From CALGFH01 sp036003705 (GTDB lineage: Bacteria; Actinomycetota; CALGFH01), in the NCBI GenBank assembly GCA_036003705.1, contig DASYSE010000021.1, forward strand, positions 1 through 21,539: 21,539 nt of DNA. The letters are read 5' to 3'. Positions 7,894-14,634 of this stretch are shown here, one piece after another (the stretch's first letter is position 1; the number at the start of each line of letters is the position of its first letter). The notes under the pieces are model-generated. The model was not told the origin of the DNA. It saw only the letters and a program-made list of their open reading frames with translations, and ran no database searches. The translations under genes and the position numbers were made by a program.

Positions 7894-7920
7894 TGTCGAG
7901 AACGCCCGGGCGGCTCCGAT
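7894..7920 (+). promoter_or_regulatory. Candidate ECF42 promoter, copy 2 (upstream of DUF1905 gene)
   Basis: TGTCGA (7894-7899), 17-bp spacer, CGAT (7917-7920). It is the second copy of the element at 6990-7016, again sitting just after a stop codon and 97 bp before the chosen start of the next gene. The downstream bases also resemble copy 1 (TGAA followed by GGCGCC). Two copies with equal spacing in neighbouring short gaps are unlikely to be chance. Confidence 0.6.
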
Positions 7921-8017
7921 CTTTGGGTGAAGGCGCCCCACCAGGGGGCGCAGACAGCATCGGGAACGGAGCTCTCCTATGCAGCACGCATCCATCCTGA
8001 CCACGAGGAGGGTCGAC

Positions 8018-8467
8018 ATGCGATTCCGCACCACCATCCTGCAGAGCGGCAGGACCGCGACCGGCATCCAGGTCCCCGACGAGGTCGTCGAGGCCCTCGG
8101 GTCGGGCAGGCGGCCGGCGGTCAGGGTCACCATCAACGGCTACAGCTACCGCAGCACCGTGGCGGTGATGGGCGGGGTCTACATGGTCGGCGTCAACGCG
8201 GAGAACCGCGCCGGTGCCGGTGTCGCCGGGGGCGACGAGGTGGAGGTCGAGATGGAGCTCGACACCGCCCCGCGGGAGGTGACCGTTCCGGCCGACCTGG
8301 CCGCCGCCCTGGACGCCGAGCCGAACGCCCGGCGCACCTTCGACGGCCTGTCGTACAGCAACAAGTCGTGGCACGTGCTCCAGGTCACCGGGGCCAAGAC
8401 CGACGAGACCCGCCAGCGCCGCATCGCCAGGTCGGTCGCCACGCTGAAGCAGGGTCGCGCCCGCTGA
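8018..8467 (+). CDS. DUF1905/YdeI-OmpD-associated-like protein
   Basis: A 149-residue protein starting MRFRTTILQSG. Residues about 3-85 match the DUF1905 beta-barrel pattern (GIQVPDEVVEAL, VRVTINGYSYRSTVAVMGG, then a GDEVEVEMELD strand). The tail from about 86 (VTVPADLAAALD ... AKTDETRQRRI) matches the YdeI/OmpD-associated C-terminal helical region, which in relatives is linked to bacteriocin protection or stress; no biochemical role is known. The ATG at 8018 is chosen because GAGGAG lies 7 bp upstream and the family begins there; an in-frame ATG at 7979 would add 13 non-conserved residues. Preceded by the second ECF42-like promoter and followed by a hairpin. Confidence 0.8.
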   Translation: MRFRTTILQSGRTATGIQVPDEVVEALGSGRRPAVRVTINGYSYRSTVAVMGGVYMVGVNAENRAGAGVAGGDEVEVEMELDTAPREVTVPADLAAALDAEPNARRTFDGLSYSNKSWHVLQVTGAKTDETRQRRIARSVATLKQGRAR

Positions 8468-8760
8468 TCGACGCCCGCGGGCGGGTGGGGCGGTCCCTGG
8501 CCGTCGACCCTGGTCGCCCGGCGAGGGGGCGGCCAGGACCTCTGGACGATCAGGCTCCTGTGGGCTGCTCCTGTCCATCCTTCCAACCGAGGGTCGCCGC
8601 AGACGACCCGGCGTGGCGGCATGGGCCGTGCTACCCTCGACCCAGCACAGGTCACGTTTGGCTAGCTGGCTGCAGTCGAGCTTGTCCCTTGCCGCTAGCG
8701 CCGTCCGGCGTCGGCGTGGCCGAGAAACACCTCCGAGCCAACGGAGGGAGGACAAGCATC
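8468..8760 (+). other. Gene-free stretch: terminator-like hairpin, then cold-shock gene leader
   Basis: These 293 bp contain no supportable ORF. The left part has a perfect 12-bp palindrome (8471-8482, no loop) and a hairpin at 8509-8537. The right part precedes the cold shock gene; a weak TACCCT box at 8632-8637 lacks a clear -35 but would give a leader of about 120 nt, in the range of long csp leaders. No conserved cold-box sequence was recognised. Confidence 0.5.
8509..8537 (+). terminator. Hairpin after the DUF1905 gene, possible terminator
   Basis: The arms CCTGGTCGCC (8509-8518) and GGCGGCCAGG (8528-8537) pair over 10 bp with one G-U wobble around a 9-nt loop, 42 bp past the stop codon. 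No T-tract follows, as is common for high-GC actinobacterial terminators, so termination is inferred from structure and position only. Confidence 0.4.
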
Positions 8761-8976
8761 ATGACCGTTGGAACCGTCAAGTGGTTCAACGCGAACCGCG
8801 GCTACGGCTTCATCAAGCCCGACTCCGGCAACGACGTCTTCGTGCACGTGAGCGCCATCGAGGGCGAGAGCGAGGCTGATCGCTCGCTGAACGAGGGGCA
8901 GGCCGTCGAGTTCACCATCACCCAAGGCCAGAAGGGCCCACAGGCCGCCAACGTGCGACCCGTTCCTACCCCGTAG
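8761..8976 (+). CDS. Cold shock protein (CspA family)
   Basis: A 71-residue single cold-shock domain that binds single-stranded RNA/DNA as a chaperone. RNP1 is RGYGFI (K-G-F/Y-G-F-I type; this copy reads NRGYGFIKP at about residues 12-20) and RNP2 is VFVHVSAI (about 26-33). The opening MTVGTVKWFN is typical of actinobacterial Csps. The ATG at 8761 is preceded by a purine-rich GGAGGGAGGA ribosome site about 8 bp away. Length is normal. It is monocistronic or co-transcribed with the STAS gene that starts 26 bp after its stop. Confidence 0.97.
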   Translation: MTVGTVKWFNANRGYGFIKPDSGNDVFVHVSAIEGESEADRSLNEGQAVEFTITQGQKGPQAANVRPVPTP

Positions 8977-9002
8977 GCGTCGTTCCCGGGTAAGGAGGCC
9001 GC

Positions 9003-9335
9003 ATGGCCCCGCTGTTGCAGTCCGCGACCACGTCGCCGGAGGGCGACGCCATCGTCACCGTGCGCGGTGACATCGACACCGATACCGCCCAGCACCTGTG
9101 GCAGTACCTGAGCTACCTGGTCGGCCAGGGCCACCATCACATCGTGCTGGATCTGCGGGGCATGATCCTGATCGACTCGGCTGGGGTCGAGGCGATCGCC
9201 AGGATCTCCGACTGGACCCGCCGCAGAGGTGGCGATCTGGTGCTGCGGTCGGCCAGCCCGGCCCTGGCCGAGCAACTGGAGCTTGCCCGCCGCGCCGACG
9301 CCCACCGCCGCCATCCCTCGGCGGCCGGCGACTGA
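9003..9335 (+). CDS. STAS-domain protein (anti-sigma factor antagonist-like)
   Basis: A 110-residue protein made of one STAS domain. The motif VLDLRGMILIDSAGVEAI contains the phosphorylatable serine position (S59) that in SpoIIAA/RsbV-type antagonists is modified by a partner anti-sigma kinase. The ATG at 9003 follows a strong TAAGGAGG site. No RsbW-type kinase or SigB-type sigma gene is in the window, so the partner is elsewhere. The last 20 or so residues are basic and low in complexity and do not belong to the domain. The location just after the cold shock gene suggests a general stress link, as an inference. Confidence 0.85.
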   Translation: MAPLLQSATTSPEGDAIVTVRGDIDTDTAQHLWQYLSYLVGQGHHHIVLDLRGMILIDSAGVEAIARISDWTRRRGGDLVLRSASPALAEQLELARRADAHRRHPSAAGD

Positions 9336-9372
9336 CCGCGAACGCGGTCCGGTGACGCGACCGGGAGACGAC

Positions 9373-9663
9373 GTGCCCGACGACAGGGTGATGCCGCCAG
9401 ACCTCCTCCAGCAGCTGACGCTGGCCATCCTCGACCACTCGGCCGATGGTGGGCTGCGGACCATCAAGGCGATCCGCGCCTACCTTGATGGCTGGGAGGC
9501 GTTCCTGCAGGATCGGCAGGAGCTGCTGGACCATCTGCTCCTTGCCCACAGGCTCCACCCCTCCTGCATGGAGGCCGATCCCGCCACCCTCAACCGACGG
9601 CACTGGGAGGCACACGGCAGCGACCTGGCCACCTTCCTTGGTGCCCACCCGGTGCAGGTCTAG
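9373..9663 (+). CDS. Small unrecognised helical protein
   Basis: I do not recognise a family. The GTG at 9373 has GGGAG 5 bp upstream and gives 96 residues; GTG 9352 and ATG 9391 are alternatives, and an ATG at 9229 is rejected because it lies inside the STAS gene. The protein is acidic and mostly helical (LLQQLTLAILDHSADGGLRTI, then AFLQDRQELLDHLLLAHRLHPS) with no signal peptide, membrane segment or cysteine cluster. It contains a Trp-rich segment (GWEAFLQD; RRHWEAHG). It follows the STAS gene by 37 bp on the same strand, so it may be co-transcribed. Coding use of codons looks normal (G/C in third position). Function unknown. Confidence 0.55.
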   Translation: MPDDRVMPPDLLQQLTLAILDHSADGGLRTIKAIRAYLDGWEAFLQDRQELLDHLLLAHRLHPSCMEADPATLNRRHWEAHGSDLATFLGAHPVQV

Positions 9664-9719
9664 CCATGGGAGGCACCGAGCGCCCTTCGTTCGAGCGTCA
9701 CCGAGGAGTTGATCCGAGC

Positions 9720-10010
9720 ATGGCCTACCTCCGTGGTACGCCGAGGATGCTGCCCGACCAGCCGGTCGCAACCGTCGACCCCGAGGTCGAACGGCTCGCC
9801 CACGTGATGGTCGACGGATTGATCGCGCGGCTGGCGGCCGAACCGGCGGTTCCCGCCACCAGCCTGCTGGACAACCTGGCCGATCAGCTCCAGCAGGCCG
9901 CGACCTTGCGTCGGCTCAACGTCGTGCGGCGCACTCCCGGGTCGGCGTCGGCCGCCCCCTCGCCGGCGACCCCGCGGCGGGGCGCGCCGGGGCCGCCCGC
10001 GAAGCACTAG
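9720..10010 (+). CDS. Small unrecognised protein ending within a tandem repeat
   Basis: Family not recognised. The ATG at 9720 is chosen because GAGGAG lies 11 bp upstream; the ATG at 9666 has no ribosome site and its 18 extra residues look random. The 96-residue product has a helical core (VERLAHVMVDGLIARLAAEP, then LLDNLADQLQQAATLRRLNV) and a disordered Ala/Pro/Arg-rich tail. The stop TAG (10008-10010) lies in the first copy of a 62-bp tandem duplication; the second copy has GAG at the same place, so the present C-terminus depends on a point difference. Third small gene in the STAS group; function unknown. Confidence 0.5.
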   Translation: MAYLRGTPRMLPDQPVATVDPEVERLAHVMVDGLIARLAAEPAVPATSLLDNLADQLQQAATLRRLNVVRRTPGSASAAPSPATPRRGAPGPPAKH

Positions 10011-10110
10011 CCGCGCGTCGCGACCTGCAGCTGCGGGATGAGCGGGAACCGGGGCCGCCCGCGAAGCACGAGCCGCGCGTGGCGACCTGCAGCTGCCGAA
10101 TGAGCGGGAA
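9987..10110 (+). repeat. 62-bp tandem duplication, two copies
   Basis: Copy 1 is 9987-10048 and copy 2 is 10049-10110, directly abutting and differing at 4 of 62 positions. Each copy holds GCAGCTGC (self-complementary) and the CCGCCCGCGAAGCAC stretch. Copy 1 supplies the 3' end of the upstream small gene, including its stop; copy 2 lies in the gap before the convergent desaturase gene. No transposase or target-site feature is associated. Looks like a local slippage or unequal-crossover duplication. Confidence 0.9.
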
Positions 10111-10125
10111 GTCGAGGCCCTGGCG

Positions 10126-11181
10126 TCAGTCGTCCACCGCGGGGCGTAGTGGTGCGCCGACGCGGTGGAGATGGCGGACCGCCTGGGCGTAGGAGCCGAA
10201 CATGGAGTCCTCGCTGTAGCCGATGCCGTGCTGCCGGCAGAACGCGCGGACCAGCGGCTGGGCGTGGCGCAGGTTGGGTCGAGGCATGTTGGGGAACAGG
10301 TGGTGCTCGATCTGGTAGTTCAGCCCGCCGAGCAGGAAGTCGACCAGGCGGCTGCCGCGCACGTTGCGGGAGGTCAGGACCTGGCGGTGGAGGAAGTCCA
10401 GCTCCTGGTCGTTGGTCAGGGTCGGCATCCCCTTGTGGTTGGGGGCGAACGAGCAGCCCAGGTACAGGCCGAACAGACCCTGCTGGAGGAGCGCGAACGC
10501 CACCGCCTGCAGCGGCGACAGCACCAGCGCCAGGGCGGTGGTGTAGCCGGCCACATGCGCCAGCAGCAGCAGCCCCTCGACGGTGTTGGTCCGGCCCCGG
10601 CCGGCGAGGATGGCCTTGCTGCTGGCCAGGTGCAGGTGCGCCGCTTCCAGCAGCAGCAACGGGAAGAACAGCCAGGCCTGGTAGCGGGCGATCAGCCGGA
10701 CCAGCCCGTGCTTGCTGGCGGCCTGGTCGGGGGTGAACGCCAGCGCGGTGATGCTGATGTCGGGGTCCAGGTCCTCGTGGTTGGGGTTGCTGTGGTGGCG
10801 GTTGTGCTTGCCCACCCACCAGTGGAAGCTCACCCCGACCAGCAGGTTGGCGTGGGCCAGCCCGACCAGGTCATTGGCCCGCCGGGACCCGAAGATCTGC
10901 CGGTGGCCGGCGTCGTGGCCGACAAACGCCAGCTGGGTGAACACCACCGCCAGGTAGGTGGCGGTGACCAGCTGCCACCACGACTCCCCAACCATGACGA
11001 ACACCACCAACCCGGCGGCCAGCAGGGCCAGGTTGAGACCGATCCTGGCGGCGTACCAGCCGCGCCGCCGCTCCAGCAGCCCGGCCTGCCTGACCTGCCG
11101 CGACAGCGCCGTGTAGTCGCTCCAGCGGCCCATCGGCGACCGCGCCGGTCCGGTGATGGATGGTTGGCCGAAACTGGCCAT
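10126..11181 (-). CDS. Membrane fatty-acid (acyl-CoA/acyl-lipid) desaturase
   Basis: A 351-residue integral membrane di-iron desaturase. The three histidine boxes are complete: HDAGH (89-93), HNRHH (126-130) and QIEHHLFP (290-297), plus NHKG near 248. Hydrophobic spans are about 50-65, 72-88, 165-185 and 202-240. It would place a double bond in a fatty acyl chain with O2 and an electron donor such as ferredoxin/oxidoreductase, adjusting membrane fluidity; regioselectivity cannot be read. It resembles the actinobacterial DesA3-like group. The ATG at 11181 has GAGGAG 7 bp upstream. It runs convergent to the small gene at 9720; the upstream gene on the same strand (aldolase) ends 181 bp away, so it probably has its own promoter (see 11182-11362). 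Confidence 0.93.
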   Translation of the reverse strand: MASFGQPSITGPARSPMGRWSDYTALSRQVRQAGLLERRRGWYAARIGLNLALLAAGLVVFVMVGESWWQLVTATYLAVVFTQLAFVGHDAGHRQIFGSRRANDLVGLAHANLLVGVSFHWWVGKHNRHHSNPNHEDLDPDISITALAFTPDQAASKHGLVRLIARYQAWLFFPLLLLEAAHLHLASSKAILAGRGRTNTVEGLLLLAHVAGYTTALALVLSPLQAVAFALLQQGLFGLYLGCSFAPNHKGMPTLTNDQELDFLHRQVLTSRNVRGSRLVDFLLGGLNYQIEHHLFPNMPRPNLRHAQPLVRAFCRQHGIGYSEDSMFGSYAQAVRHLHRVGAPLRPAVDD

Positions 11182-11362
11182 GCACGCTCCTCAGGTCGGC
11201 TTTGCAGTCACCTGGGCCGCCCTGGGCGCGATCCGCATCGGACCACCCGGCCCGCTCAGGATGAGCGCGGCCGACCTGCAACTCGTGCTTGGAGGATAGC
11301 ATGCACGGTTCGGGAGCCGACCGGACGGGCGGGCGCACGGGGAGCCAGGAGGTGGCGAGGCC
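11182..11362 (-). promoter_or_regulatory. Upstream region of the desaturase gene
   Basis: 181 bp without a supportable ORF. On the minus strand a TATCCT box (11298-11293) could be a -10 element, giving a leader of about 100 nt; the -35 region is not convincing. A ribosome site GAGGAG lies immediately before the desaturase start. Confidence 0.3.
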
Positions 11363-12385
11363 CTACGCCTCGATCGTCTCCATCGCCTCGGTATAGCGGC
11401 CGGAGCGGGCGGCGCCGTTCAGCCTGGCCCGGTGGTGGAAGGCCTGCTGGGTCGCCGGCCCGTTGGCAGGGTCGCCCTTCCATGCCTTGAGGGCCGGAGC
11501 CTGAAGGGCGCGGCCGTAGGAGAAGCTGAGCTGCCACGGCACCCATTCGAGCCGGTTCATCGCGTTCAGGTGCGCGGTGGCCGCCTCGTCGGTCTGGCCG
11601 CCGGACAGGAACACCAGGCCGGGCACGGACGCCGGCACCTGGTCGCGCATGCAGGCGACGGTGGCCTCGGCCACCTCCTCGACGCCGGCCTGCTCGGGGC
11701 AGTCGCCACCGGACAGGACCATGTTCGGCTTGAGCAGCATGCCGTCCAGCCGGACCCGGTGGCGCCGCAGGGCCGCGAACACCTCGGCCAGGGTGTCGGC
11801 GGTGGCCTGGCGGCACCGCCGGATGGTGTGGTCGCCGTCCATCAGCACCTCTGGCTCGACGATCGGGACCAGCCCGGCCCGCTGCGAGAGGGCGGCGAAG
11901 CGGGCCAGCGCCTCGGCGTTGGCCTGGATGCACCCCTGGCTGGGGATCCCGTCGCCGATGGTGATGACCGCCCGCCACTTGGTGAACCGGGCGCCCAGGT
12001 CGCGGTAGCTGCCGAGCCGGTCGCGCAGGCCGTCCAGGCCCTCGGTGATCTTCTCGCCGGGGAAGCCGGCCAGCTCGGTGGTGCCCTTGTCGACCTTGAT
12101 CCCCGGGATGATGCCCTGGCGGCGCAGCGTCTCGGGCAGCGGGGTCCCGTCGGCCGCCGACTGCCGGATCGTCTCGTCGTACAGGATCACGCCGCTGATG
12201 AACTCGCCGGCCCCCTTGGTGGTGAACAGCAGCTCCCGGTAGGCCCGGCGCTGCTCCGGGGTGGACTCGACCCCGATGGACCCGAAGCGCTTGGCGATCG
12301 TGCCGCCGCTCTCGTCGGCGGCCAGGATGCCCTTACCGGGGGCGACCAGCGCCCTCGCCGTTGCGGTCAGCTCGTCTGCGGTCAT
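11363..12385 (-). CDS. fba: Class I fructose-bisphosphate aldolase
   Basis: A 340-residue Schiff-base (metal-independent) aldolase of the eukaryotic-like type, cleaving fructose 1,6-bisphosphate to glyceraldehyde 3-phosphate and dihydroxyacetone phosphate in glycolysis/gluconeogenesis. Landmarks are GKGILAADES (18-27), the ILYDET strand (67-72), FTKWRAV (K136) and the Schiff-base lysine K219 in GMLLKPNMV, followed by FLSGGQTDEAATAHLNAMN. The ATG at 12385 has GAGGAGG 8 bp upstream; a longer reading from 12442 adds 19 residues and is rejected. It ends a little shorter than vertebrate enzymes (about 360) and lacks a C-terminal Tyr tail. Single gene with its own upstream region; cytosolic. Confidence 0.95.
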   Translation of the reverse strand: MTADELTATARALVAPGKGILAADESGGTIAKRFGSIGVESTPEQRRAYRELLFTTKGAGEFISGVILYDETIRQSAADGTPLPETLRRQGIIPGIKVDKGTTELAGFPGEKITEGLDGLRDRLGSYRDLGARFTKWRAVITIGDGIPSQGCIQANAEALARFAALSQRAGLVPIVEPEVLMDGDHTIRRCRQATADTLAEVFAALRRHRVRLDGMLLKPNMVLSGGDCPEQAGVEEVAEATVACMRDQVPASVPGLVFLSGGQTDEAATAHLNAMNRLEWVPWQLSFSYGRALQAPALKAWKGDPANGPATQQAFHHRARLNGAARSGRYTEAMETIEA

Positions 12386-12551
12386 GGCGGAAGCCTCCTC
12401 GGGATGCACGACGTTGGAGGTTGCAGCTCCTGACCTCCCCACGGTAGCGGCATGCTGGACGCGATGGCCGCCGACGCCGGCGGCCTGGACCGGGGCGCCG
12501 CCACATCCGCCCTCGAGCCTGAGCGGTTCGGGACCCCCGGCGGGCCTGGGG

Positions 12552-13544
12552 TCAGGGTTGCCGGGTCAGGCCGCTGTAGGCGGCGTGACGGAGCCGGCCG
12601 CCCTCCCAGCCGAGAAAGGTGACCTCGACCGCGACCTTGGGGCGGACGAACACCGGGTCCGGGTCGTCGGGGCCGGGCCGGGCCCAGCGGCCGCCGAGCA
12701 GGGCCGCCGGCGGCTCGACGAAGGGGCTGCCCTCGGTGGCCAGTGGGCGGAGCAGGTCGCCGAGGCGGCGCCGTGCCGCCGGGACCAGGCCGTGGTCGAT
12801 TCGGCCGGCGAACCGCAGCCGGCGGGGGCTGGCCGGGTCGGGGACGCCGACCAGCAGGGACCTGACCTGGCCCTGGTCGGGCAGGAAGCCGCCGACCAGG
12901 AACGTCTCCCGCTGGTAGTGCTTGATCTTCAGCCAGTTCCTGGTCCGCTTGCCCGGCAGGTAGGGGCTCTGCAGCCGTTTGGCGACCACCCCCTCCAGGC
13001 CCTGTTCGAGGGTGGCGGCCAGCAGGGCGGTCCCGGCGCCGGGGAACGACCCGACGGTCTGCCAGCTGCGCCCACCCACCTCCAGGCCTTCCAGCAGCGC
13101 CCGTCGCCTGGTGTAGGGGAGCCCGGTGAGCAGCCGGCCGTCCAGCCACAGCAGGTCGAACGCCAGGTAGGTGACTGGGGTGCCGCTCCTTGGCCGGCCG
13201 GCGCGGTTGCTCATCCGATGCTGGAGGGCCTCGAAGCTGGGCCTGCCGGCGCCGTCGAAGGCGACCACCTCGCCGTCCAGCACGCAGGCATGGTCGCCGA
13301 GCGCCTCGGCCAGCTGGGCCAGCTCAGGAAACCAGCCGGCCATCTCGACCCCGTTGCGGCTGCGCAGCCGCAGGCCGCCGGAGACCACATGGCCGAGGGC
13401 CCGGTAGCCGTCCCATTTGGGCTCGAACGCCCAGGCGGCCTGGTCGGCGGGCAGCTCCCGGGCGGCGGTCGGGTGCATCGGGCGCAGGCCGGCCGGCGGC
13501 AGCGATGGGCTGGCCGCCGGTCCCGATCCCCCCCGAACACGCAT
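12552..13544 (-). CDS. Stand-alone ATP-dependent DNA ligase (LigC/LigD ligase-domain type)
   Basis: A 330-residue protein with an adenylation domain and OB-fold. The adenylated lysine is K43 in EPKWDGYR. Further nucleotidyltransferase motifs are RSRNG (motif Ia), LDGEVVAF (E92), FDLLWLDG, EGVVAKR (184-190) and WLKIK (204-208). The OB-fold follows (FLVGGF, then VRPKVAVEVTFLGW). It would seal nicks using ATP; this type acts in actinobacterial end-joining or repair beside the NAD-dependent LigA. The polymerase and phosphoesterase domains of a full LigD are absent and no Ku gene is in the window. The start is uncertain: ATG 13544 has no ribosome site, and an internal Met at residue 23 is also possible. 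Divergent from the CsoR gene. Confidence 0.9.
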   Translation of the reverse strand: MRVRGGSGPAASPSLPPAGLRPMHPTAARELPADQAAWAFEPKWDGYRALGHVVSGGLRLRSRNGVEMAGWFPELAQLAEALGDHACVLDGEVVAFDGAGRPSFEALQHRMSNRAGRPRSGTPVTYLAFDLLWLDGRLLTGLPYTRRRALLEGLEVGGRSWQTVGSFPGAGTALLAATLEQGLEGVVAKRLQSPYLPGKRTRNWLKIKHYQRETFLVGGFLPDQGQVRSLLVGVPDPASPRRLRFAGRIDHGLVPAARRRLGDLLRPLATEGSPFVEPPAALLGGRWARPGPDDPDPVFVRPKVAVEVTFLGWEGGRLRHAAYSGLTRQP

Positions 13545-13617
13545 ACCCGGGTGATCGGCGCGTCGAGGTCGTGCCCTGAGCGTCGGCGAGCGGGTGGCCG
13601 ACGAGCTCCCCCTCGCA

Positions 13618-13652
13618 TACCCACCCCGGGTACCGATATCCTACCTGGTGGG
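13618..13652 (+). promoter_or_regulatory. Putative CsoR operator/promoter
   Basis: The inverted repeat TACCC-ACCCC-GGGTA (13618-13632) matches the general form of CsoR operators (GC-rich centre flanked by TACCC/GGGTA). It is overlapped by a longer CCCACC/GGTGGG pair (13620-13625 and 13647-13652). A TATCCT -10-like box (13637-13642) lies between the outer arms and 32 bp before the GTG start. This would allow self-repression released by copper. No clear -35 was found. Confidence 0.5.
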
Positions 13653-13674
13653 CAGGTCGGCGGAGGGAGGCACC

Positions 13675-13950
13675 GTGCCCGGTTACACCATGCAGAAGCA
13701 GCAGCTGCAGACGCGCCTACGCCGCATCGAGGGCCAGGTCCGCGGCGTGGCGCGCATGATCGACCAGGACAAGTACTGCGTCGACGTGGTCACCCAGGTC
13801 GCCGCCATCCAGGCCGCCCTGGACAAGGTGTCGCTCGGCCTGCTCGACGGCCACATCCGCGGCTGCGTGCGCGAGGAGATCCAGTCGGGCGGCGGCGACG
13901 CCAAGGTCGACGAGCTGCTCCAGGTCATGGATCGGGTCCTGCGCCGCTGA
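13675..13950 (+). CDS. csoR: CsoR-type copper-sensing transcriptional repressor
   Basis: A 91-residue all-helical protein of the CsoR/RcnR/FrmR family. The start is GTG 13675, giving the usual actinobacterial opening MPGYT and sitting 4 bp after GGGAGG; an ATG at 13690 would cut this off. The Cu(I) ligand triad is present as C35 (KYCVDV), H60 and C64 (GHIRGC), the Cys-His-Cys pattern of copper sensors, as opposed to the FrmR or RcnR patterns. It binds DNA as a tetramer and is released by copper. No copper ATPase, CopZ or multicopper oxidase follows; the next gene is a GlsB-like membrane protein 173 bp downstream. An operator-like repeat lies directly upstream, so self-regulation is likely and the copper target genes may be elsewhere. 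Confidence 0.92.
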   Translation: MPGYTMQKQQLQTRLRRIEGQVRGVARMIDQDKYCVDVVTQVAAIQAALDKVSLGLLDGHIRGCVREEIQSGGGDAKVDELLQVMDRVLRR

Positions 13951-14123
13951 CCCCAGGGCCCAGGCCCGGCTCCCCGGAGCGGTGGACCATGATCGAGCGC
14001 GACCAGCGCCGCGACGGCGGCGCCCTCGACGAGCGCCTCGCCGACGCCCCGTGGCTTGCAACCGCCAGGTCGTCGTTGTTCGATACCGACAGGGCAGGCA
14101 TCCACCCCGAAGGGAGCGTCGTC

Positions 14124-14408
14124 ATGCTCGGAGCTGTGCTGCTGGGACTGGTCGCCGGGGTGGTCGCCAGGGCCCTCATGCCGGGTGACGTCTTCCGAGA
14201 CATGAGCGGCCCGACGTCGTGGCTGGCGTCGATCGCCCTGGGGCTGGCCGGCGCCGTCGTCGGCTACCTGATCTTCACCGTCGGCCTCGGCATCGGCGAC
14301 CGGGACGTCTTCGACCTCGGCGGCATCGTCTCGGCCATCATCGGCACGCTGATCGTGCTCGTGATCGTCGGCTTCCTCGTCCGCCGCCGCGGGATCACCC
14401 GCGGCTGA
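14124..14408 (+). CDS. GlsB/YeaQ/YmgE-family small stress membrane protein
   Basis: A 94-residue protein with three hydrophobic segments at about 2-18, 33-52 and 68-87, glycine-rich as in the transglycosylase-associated/GlsB family, ending in a basic tail (VRRRGITRG). Family members are stress-induced inner-membrane proteins of unknown mechanism. The ATG at 14124 follows AAGGGAG and begins at the first membrane segment, as relatives do. The reading frame is open back to an ATG at 13989, but those 45 residues are not hydrophobic and look unlike the family. The stop is followed by about 226 bp without a gene. Confidence 0.85.
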   Translation: MLGAVLLGLVAGVVARALMPGDVFRDMSGPTSWLASIALGLAGAVVGYLIFTVGLGIGDRDVFDLGGIVSAIIGTLIVLVIVGFLVRRRGITRG

Positions 14409-14634
14409 GGCCGCTCCGTCGGCGGGAACCGCGACCACGATCAACGGGGGTGCATGCATCCGGCCGCCATCTCCTGAACCGCGCGGGAACCGGCGACCGA
14501 GGGCTCCCTTCCGATCCACCGGGGCACCTCGATGAAGTCATGAAGGCGGTCGGGTCGACGCTGAACGCCGCGTCCGGTTGGACTGCGAGCAGGTTGAGGC
14601 ATCCAGCTCACCAGCGAGCTTCTGGTGGAGATGG
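14409..14634. other. Convergent gap without genes
   Basis: These 226 bp lie between the ends of the GlsB-like gene (plus) and the solute-binding protein gene (minus). I see no ORF with family features and no RNA gene. The only structure is a short hairpin at 14609-14627 next to the solute-binding protein stop. Confidence 0.5.
14609..14627 (-). terminator. Short hairpin after the solute-binding protein gene, possible terminator
   Basis: CACCAG (14609-14614) and CTGGTG (14622-14627) form a 6-bp stem with a 7-nt loop, 8 bp beyond the stop on the minus strand. There is no T-tract. Position is good but the stem is short. Confidence 0.3.

Noticed and set aside
8471..8482. Perfect 12-bp palindrome after the DUF1905 gene, considered as an operator
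   Set aside because: It is pure G/C, immediately after a stop codon and distant from the next start. In DNA this GC-rich such a palindrome is weak evidence for a binding site.
9229..9372. ATG start at 9229 for the small protein ending at 9663
   Set aside because: It lies in the STAS coding region in another frame with no ribosome site; GTG 9373 has one.
13989..14123. N-terminal extension or separate small gene ahead of the GlsB-like protein
   Set aside because: The 45 residues are polar with no family resemblance, and ATG 14124 has a ribosome site and matches the family start.
12261..14408. A 715-codon open frame on the plus strand running antisense to the DNA ligase and into the GlsB-like gene
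   Set aside because: It is low-complexity, has no family features and covers the antisense of a clear ligase and another frame of csoR; open only because high-GC DNA has few stops. The real gene is its last 95 codons.
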